Shown here one piece after another: positions 60,733 to 64,000 of a DNA stretch of 64,000 bases. The notes under the pieces are model-generated. The model saw only the letters and a list, made by a program, of their open reading frames with translations. It was not told where the DNA came from and ran no database searches. Origin of the DNA: a virus; IMG/VR virus record IMGVR_UViG_3300031951_015091, positions 17,958 to 81,957 of that record. The stretch is one strand, 5' to 3'. The position numbers and the translations under genes are program-made. How positions within the stretch are numbered: the first letter of the stretch is position 1; each line of letters opens with the position of its first letter.

Positions 60733-60996
60733 TTAAGTGCCTTGTTTTTTGTTAATTGCTTCCTCAAACATATTAAACAAATCACCAAGTTTTGTTGGAA
60801 CATTTCCGCCAACATCTTTCACATCAAACATATCTTCAACATCAAAAATGAAGTTCATAAATTCGATTGAATCTAACTTTTCATTTATTTCAGCAAATTT
60901 GTGAACATCAGTATCTTCTGGATAATCAGTCAATTTGATTCCATATTTTGCATAGAACAGTTCTTCAATTTTGCTCACTACTTCTTCTCTGGTCAT
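60733..60996 (-). CDS. Acyl carrier protein
   Basis: The 87-residue acidic protein is an ACP by pattern: DSIEFMNFIFDVEDMFDV contains the DS-(I/L)-E phosphopantetheine site, with Ser43 as attachment residue. The helix I region is TREEVVSKIEELFYAKYGIK and helix III/IV TKLGDLFNMFEEAI. A longer than usual loop (residues 22-35) separates helix I from the site. It overlaps the AcpS gene by four bases and is followed by the desaturase, so it is probably the dedicated carrier of this pathway. Confidence 0.9.
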   Translation of the reverse strand: MTREEVVSKIEELFYAKYGIKLTDYPEDTDVHKFAEINEKLDSIEFMNFIFDVEDMFDVKDVGGNVPTKLGDLFNMFEEAINKKQGT

Positions 60997-61325
60997 TTTC
61001 TTTCCTTTTTTAAAGCAACAACTGCTACATAATCGCCTTCATGTGTTAGAGAAATAACATAATCTCCACTCAACTCATTATGTGTATTTACTGCAATTGG
61101 ATCTTCAGCAATACATTCTACAGTAGGCGCACAAGCTACTTTAAATACTATCTTTATTTTTCTAGGATTTATTTGTCGACCTTCAGCTTTAGTTAAAGCT
61201 TCATAAATTGCCCATATTTTAGCTGCGGTCTTTGGACTATCTAGTTCATGGCCTAGTTTTTCACCAAGCCTTTTTAAATCAATATTTTCAAATCTGGATA
61301 TTCGTGTTAGATCAATACCAAGCAT
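60993..61325 (-). CDS. Holo-ACP synthase (AcpS-type phosphopantetheinyl transferase)
   Basis: The 110-residue protein is a short AcpS. The N-terminus LGIDLTRISRF supplies the metal-binding Asp5; KIWAIYEALTKAEG (36-49) supplies Glu42 and Lys46, as in the family W-x-x-K-E-A-x-x-K motif; DYVISLTHEGDYVAVVAL is the conserved SLSH-like end. It would transfer phosphopantetheine from CoA to the ACP encoded next to it. No ribosome-binding site is evident before the ATG. A stem-loop lies just upstream, so its translation or transcription may depend on the previous gene. Confidence 0.87.
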   Translation of the reverse strand: MLGIDLTRISRFENIDLKRLGEKLGHELDSPKTAAKIWAIYEALTKAEGRQINPRKIKIVFKVACAPTVECIAEDPIAVNTHNELSGDYVISLTHEGDYVAVVALKKERK

Positions 61326-61332
61326 AATTAAG

Positions 61333-61352
61333 AAGCGGGATTTCTCCCGCTT
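61333..61352. terminator. Stem-loop between the exported 52-residue gene and AcpS
   Basis: Eight-base arms (61333-61340 and 61345-61352) close a GAAA loop on the minus strand. Downstream on that strand the sequence is only moderately T-rich (CTTCTTAATT); on the plus strand a TTTCCTTTTT run follows. It could separate the 52-residue gene from the acyl operon while allowing read-through. Confidence 0.55.
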
Positions 61353-61358
61353 TCCTTT

Positions 61359-61517
61359 TTACTTCTTTTTTTCGTCTTTCTTCGCTTCAGCTTTTGGTGC
61401 ATCTTTTTTAGCTTCAGCTTTTGGTGCGTCTTTCTTAGGCTCTTCTTTCTTAGCAGGTGCCTGTGCGAAAGCGGTTACTGCAAACAGCGATGCTGCGATA
61501 AGTGCTACTGACTTCAT
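61359..61517 (-). CDS. Small exported Lys/Ala/Pro-rich protein
   Basis: The gene encodes 52 residues. A signal peptide is clear (MKSVALIAASLFAVTAFAQA, cleavage probably after AFA). The mature part is made of KKEEPKKDAPKAEAKK-type units, with KKDAPKAEA repeated. A strong AAGGAG site precedes the ATG. Proteins with this layout are common in betaproteobacteria as small secreted or envelope proteins, and base composition is less AT-rich than in the neighbours. It probably came from a host together with the adjacent tmRNA. Its role is unknown; binding to the acidic cell envelope is possible. Confidence 0.75.
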   Translation of the reverse strand: MKSVALIAASLFAVTAFAQAPAKKEEPKKDAPKAEAKKDAPKAEAKKDEKKK

Positions 61518-61538
61518 AATATCTCCTTAATTAAGAAT

Positions 61539-61570
61539 GGTGATTGATTCTGTTGCCAAGTTCAATCACC
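61539..61570 (-). terminator. Hairpin at the 3' end of the tmRNA coding piece
   Basis: Nine-base perfect arms (61539-61547 and 61562-61570) follow the tmRNA tag by about 19 bases. A short ATTCTTAATT run comes next on the minus strand. The hairpin may mark the end of the mature tag piece or act as a terminator or processing signal before the 52-residue gene. Confidence 0.55.
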
Positions 61571-61826
61571 GAAAACTCCGGTCAGCGTTTAGGCTGCCAG
61601 TGCAAATCTTTCATCGTTTGCATTTACTTATTTGATTATTACGCCTTATCTGGCGATTCTCCAATTGTCTATTTGCTACGCTGTCGAATCTATTTCAGGC
61701 CCATCAGAAGCATACTGCCTACACCCACTTACGATTGGCGTAACCAGCGGTAGTGCAAAACCTGCTCATGCGTTCTTACAGTATGCTTTTGGTGGACCTG
61801 ACCGGTACTGCCCCGGTGTCCAACGC
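61571..61826 (-). ncRNA. ssrA: Circularly permuted two-piece tmRNA (ssrA)
   Basis: On the minus strand the acceptor piece comes first. A T-stem (61817-61813 with 61805-61801) closes the 7-base loop GGCAGTA, followed by CAGGTCC (61800-61794), discriminator A and an encoded CCA (61792-61790). Then comes an 87-base segment to be removed, then the coding piece from 61702: GGGCCTGAAATAGATTCGAC, whose first seven bases pair fully with CAGGTCC and give the G3-U70 pair read by alanyl-tRNA synthetase. CAGCGTA after the D-loop pairs with TGCGTTG before the T-stem (helix P2). The tag frame GCA...TAA (61621-61589) encodes ANDERFALAA. The boundaries at both ends are approximate. Confidence 0.92.
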
Positions 61827-61853
61827 ATCGTTCAACAATCTTCAACGAATTCT

Positions 61854-62168
61854 TTACTTCTTTGCCTTATACGGTTCCATTTTTGTGCCGGCCGCAATAA
61901 CGCAATAGTTATCTTCATCAACTTTTTCAACCATAGTCCAACTTTTACTCTGAGGATTCAGAAATAGAAAAGTAGGATTATACTTCTTTCTATTGCCATC
62001 AACTCTGTGGCCTGTGGAGGTAAGAAAAGGCAATTCACCATATTCTTTTACTGTTCCGCTTATCGTTTTTAAATCAACACATAGTGCCTCAAATAAAACA
62101 ATTTCACTATCACTAGCCATAGCCAACGCAGGAATAAACAATAGGGTTGACAGAAATTTGGCAAACAT
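61854..62168 (-). CDS. Exported protein of unknown function
   Basis: The 104-residue protein has a clear signal peptide, MFAKFLSTLLFIPALAMASD, with cleavage probably after AMA. The mature domain of about 85 residues has two Cys (LCVDLKTISGTV and NYCVIAAGTKM), which may form a disulfide, and a GNRKKYNPTFLFLNPQSKSW segment. It is likely periplasmic. I do not recognise the family. It lies between a conserved 84-residue gene and the tmRNA on the same strand. Confidence 0.65.
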   Translation of the reverse strand: MFAKFLSTLLFIPALAMASDSEIVLFEALCVDLKTISGTVKEYGELPFLTSTGHRVDGNRKKYNPTFLFLNPQSKSWTMVEKVDEDNYCVIAAGTKMEPYKAKK

Positions 62169-62171
62169 CTA

Positions 62172-62426
62172 TTATTTATTCAGATTGTCTTGTAAAATTT
62201 TTGTCAATTTATTGTACAGACCACTCACAACACCGTATTCATCAATTTTAAAAGTGCCTCTCGAAGCAGCTGCATCTAATAGTGCTATTATAAGTTGTAG
62301 GTCATTCAAATTCAGTTCATCTGATTCGGCAGGCGGCTCAGGTTTTTCTTCAGGAACATCTTCTCGTCCTGGTATTCTTTTTGATTTCACTTCGCCTATA
62401 CTCCCTGCTTTATTAGCTTCATTCAT
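62172..62426 (-). CDS. Small conserved phage protein
   Basis: The 84-residue protein has a charged, Pro/Glu-rich first half and a conserved second half, LNLNDLQLIIALLDAAASRG, then TFKIDEYGVVSGLYNKLTKI. Similar C-terminal domains occur in short proteins of many aquatic T4-like phages; no function is known. It follows a TATAAATA late box by about 18 bases and precedes the exported 104-residue protein by three bases. Confidence 0.68.
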   Translation of the reverse strand: MNEANKAGSIGEVKSKRIPGREDVPEEKPEPPAESDELNLNDLQLIIALLDAAASRGTFKIDEYGVVSGLYNKLTKILQDNLNK

Positions 62427-62443
62427 TTTATGTACCCTTAAAT

Positions 62444-62451
62444 TATTTATA
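62444..62451 (-). promoter_or_regulatory. T4-type late promoter TATAAATA
   Basis: The minus strand reads TATAAATA, an exact match to the T4 late promoter, 18 bases before the ATG at 62426. It overlaps the end of the exonuclease gene. It could drive the 84-residue gene, the exported protein and possibly the tmRNA late in infection. Confidence 0.62.
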
Positions 62452-63124
62452 TTGCACCATTATACTTCAAAATATATTGTTGAAGAGGCAAAATATGATC
62501 TGCTTTGTTCTCAATGAAAATCAAAGGTATATTTGTATCTTCTACCGCAATGGCAACCACGATTTGTTTAATTGGCTTGCCTGTTCTTTCCTCAAACATT
62601 TCAGCGTATGCCGAGCATTGCATGAAATAGTTTTGTATATATTCTTTTTCTTTTACTCTTGTTGAAGTTTTCCAATCAACTATTGATAATTCGCCTTCCC
62701 ATTCGGCGATACAATCACAACGGCCGGCGATCCCTAGTTTATCACTATACAACGGTTGTTCAATACCATATATGTCGCCAATATGACTATCGAGAAATGG
62801 TTTCACTTTGAGAAATAGCTCTTTAGTGTCAGGCATCATCGTCTGCATTTTCATATCAGACATTTCGTTTAAAAGATATTTCTCAACAGCGTTATGCAGT
62901 TTGGTACCACGACCAGATGCTGCACGGGAAATACGATTAGCTTCTTGTTCGCCAACTCTTTGGTGCCATTCATAGATTGCTTTTTTGTTATAATTGGATA
63001 GAACGGTTGTGATGGAGGGGTAGGACTTTCCTCCCGGTGTTTTATAAGTCCTACCCGATTCTGTTGTTTCGGATTCTAATTCAAAGTCCAATTCACTTAA
63101 TTTTACATGATTAAAAAATTTCAT
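62447..63124 (-). CDS. PD-(D/E)XK exonuclease (RecB/MGME1-like)
   Basis: The 225-residue protein has the RecB-type nuclease motif set: SYPSITTVLSNYNKKAIYEW at the N-terminus, GTKLHNAVEKYL with the conserved His, then GRCDCIAEWEGELSIVDWKT, where the D and the D-x-K pair bind metal, and YFMQCSAYAEMFEERTGK. MGME1-like exonucleases of this size process single-stranded DNA ends and are common in aquatic phages. Recombination or replication-end processing is the likely role. It abuts the 61-residue gene by one base. Confidence 0.85.
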   Translation of the reverse strand: MKFFNHVKLSELDFELESETTESGRTYKTPGGKSYPSITTVLSNYNKKAIYEWHQRVGEQEANRISRAASGRGTKLHNAVEKYLLNEMSDMKMQTMMPDTKELFLKVKPFLDSHIGDIYGIEQPLYSDKLGIAGRCDCIAEWEGELSIVDWKTSTRVKEKEYIQNYFMQCSAYAEMFEERTGKPIKQIVVAIAVEDTNIPLIFIENKADHILPLQQYILKYNGAI

Positions 63125-63309
63125 TATGTTTGTTGTTTATATCCTTCGTAGATCCATGGGAAATGCTGACGAATATACCTTTCTCTATTTTTTTGTATAT
63201 TTTCTTTTGACCAATCACCTAATTCATTTTCATCAGTTTCCTTCAATTCTCCCTTAAAGTGTTGTTGCAAAAGTGCTGCTTTTGTTTCAATACCTTTTCG
63301 TTTTGCCAT
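63124..63309 (-). CDS. Small hypothetical protein
   Basis: The 61-residue, basic protein starts MAKRKGIETKAALLQQHFKG and has a helical centre and an aromatic C-terminus (HFPWIYEGYKQQT). An AAGGAG ribosome-binding site lies about seven bases before the ATG. It shares one base with the exonuclease gene, so they are probably expressed together. No motif is recognised. Confidence 0.6.
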   Translation of the reverse strand: MAKRKGIETKAALLQQHFKGELKETDENELGDWSKENIQKNRERYIRQHFPWIYEGYKQQT

Positions 63310-63342
63310 ACTATCTCCTTGGAGGATGTTGACATAACAAAG

Positions 63343-63648
63343 CTACTTCCCATATTTTTTCTTATGTAGTGAATCGACTACTCTTTTTGTTTGTACTTCT
63401 TTTATGGATCGTTTGCCGTGTTTTTCGGCGACAGCAGAGTTCTTGTGATTCTCTGCTACTTTGGAGAGAACTTCTTTGAAACCAGCGGGGACTTTATCTT
63501 TGATTGAAACACCGCCGACAATTGCTGCGGCGGTTAGCAAGGGTTGGATGGTCGGGTTATTTTTAAGATATTCTTCACGCTCAGAAATCTTCATAAGCGC
63601 ATCAAATTCTTCACCCGAATCAGTATCAATAAAACTATATGTGGGCAT
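63343..63648 (-). CDS. Small conserved phage protein (FmdB-like start without cysteines)
   Basis: The 101-residue protein opens MPTYSFIDTDSGEEFDALMK, with ISEREEYLKNNPTIQPLL. This resembles the beginning of FmdB-type regulatory proteins but lacks their Cys zinc ribbon, as is usual for the version found in aquatic T4-like phages. The C-terminus is Lys-rich (KTKRVVDSLHKKKYG-like). The function is not known. It overlaps the downstream end of the last gene by 14 bases. Confidence 0.68.
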   Translation of the reverse strand: MPTYSFIDTDSGEEFDALMKISEREEYLKNNPTIQPLLTAAAIVGGVSIKDKVPAGFKEVLSKVAENHKNSAVAEKHGKRSIKEVQTKRVVDSLHKKKYGK

Positions 63649-64000
63649 TATTTTTATTTATCACAGGAGAGAACCAGATAGGCACTTGTCTTTTAGTCCA
63701 CTTGGCAAAATGTGCCTTCCGTTCATTATAGTATTTATGATAGGAAGCAAGAGAATCACCGGCGATTTTACATTCATCAGGCATTGCTGGTGTTGGTGGA
63801 TAAAAGTCGCCGCCAGGCATTTTATTTGGCGGTATATCAAGGCAGTTTAGTAAACGGCTACAGGCGTGTTGTTTACCATAACGAAAAGTGTATTCTTTAC
63901 ACAAAAATTCCCACATTGTAAACAACCACCCGTAGTTCGCAACATTGGCTCGTACCCAAATACCAGATGGGTGATTCATGTGTGAGGCTTTCATTAATCT
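63635..64000 (-). CDS. Conserved phage protein, partial at right edge
   Basis: The reading frame is open to the window edge, so the N-terminus is probably outside; an internal Met at 63994 would otherwise start it. The visible 122 residues include MNHPSGIWVRANVANYGWLF, MWEFLCKEYTFRYGKQHACS and PPTPAMPDECKIAGDSLASY, then a KWTKRQVPIWF end. The pattern N-H-P-x-x-x-W and the FxYGKxHxC segment belong to a conserved phage protein sometimes likened to pyrimidine-dimer glycosylases. That function is not supported by visible catalytic residues here. Confidence 0.62.
   Translation of the reverse strand, partial: RLMKASHMNHPSGIWVRANVANYGWLFTMWEFLCKEYTFRYGKQHACSRLLNCLDIPPNKMPGGDFYPPTPAMPDECKIAGDSLASYHKYYNERKAHFAKWTKRQVPIWFSPVINKNNAHI

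Noticed and set aside
60732-60815. Longer N-terminus for the desaturase starting at 60815
   Set aside because: It would lie within the ACP gene; the ATG at 60731 is one base after the ACP stop and gives a normal family N-terminus.
61544-61967. Plus-strand open frames across the tmRNA region
   Set aside because: They lie antisense to the tmRNA, have no ribosome-binding site and show no protein-like pattern; the RNA structure explains the sequence.
1-64000. tRNA genes, integrase or attachment sites
   Set aside because: None was recognised on either strand; the window looks like a lytic phage without integration functions.

Overview
The window is part of the genome of a large, AT-rich, T4-like myovirus. 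It carries the T4 core virion set: terminase gp16 and partial gp17; neck and tail-completion proteins gp13, gp14 and gp15; baseplate proteins gp5, gp6, gp7, gp8, gp25, gp26, gp27, gp48, gp53, gp54 and a PAAR tip; and head-completion gp4. It also has the replication and late-transcription genes gp32, gp33 and gp59. The proteins resemble those of marine and freshwater T4-like phages rather than coliphage T4: there is a DUF4815 structural protein, gp7 and gp8 are of the cyanophage type, and gp5 has no lysozyme domain. A two-piece tmRNA with an ANDERFALAA tag and a host-like 52-residue Lys/Ala-rich exported protein suggest, but do not prove, an aquatic betaproteobacterial host.

Layout from left to right. 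(1) 1-10.6 kb, minus strand: gp13-gp14-gp15, a 1729-residue fiber protein, gp16, a Dps-like ferritin and gp17. (2) 10.6-19.5 kb, minus: fibrous or repetitive virion proteins. (3) 19.6-24.0 kb, minus: six tightly overlapping genes for a modification cassette (APS-kinase-like/nucleotidyltransferase fusion, sulfotransferase, Cys-cluster protein, TPR-glycosyltransferase, oxygenase-like protein, methyltransferase) behind a perfect consensus sigma70 promoter. (4) 24.0-28.2 kb, minus: three tandem RCC1 propeller proteins and a free-standing endosialidase-type chaperone. (5) 28.2-47.7 kb, minus: small structural proteins, DUF4815 protein, gp8, gp7, gp6, gp25, PAAR, gp5, gp27, gp53, gp48. (6) 47.8-54.3 kb, the only plus-strand block: gp4, an unknown protein, a gp54-like protein, gp26 with a probable -1 frameshift extension, and two related tape-measure-like proteins, the second carrying a GH19-like muralytic domain. 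(7) 54.3-64 kb, minus: gp32, HAD phosphatase, gp59, gp33, a SleB lysin with a small membrane protein, an acyl-chain module (ketosynthase, desaturase, acyl carrier protein, AcpS), the exported 52-residue protein, the permuted tmRNA, a PD-(D/E)XK exonuclease and small conserved phage proteins.

Three systems go beyond the T4 core. The acyl module holds a carrier protein, the enzyme that activates it, an elongating ketosynthase and a desaturase in one translationally coupled operon. The modification cassette sits among receptor-binding genes but has a host-type promoter, which suggests expression before the late genes; it may make or transfer sulfated or glycosylated groups. The tmRNA is circularly permuted, with the acceptor piece encoded before the tag piece, a G3-U70 alanine determinant, and a hairpin spanning the segment to be removed. 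All calls come from reading the sequence; no database search was made.
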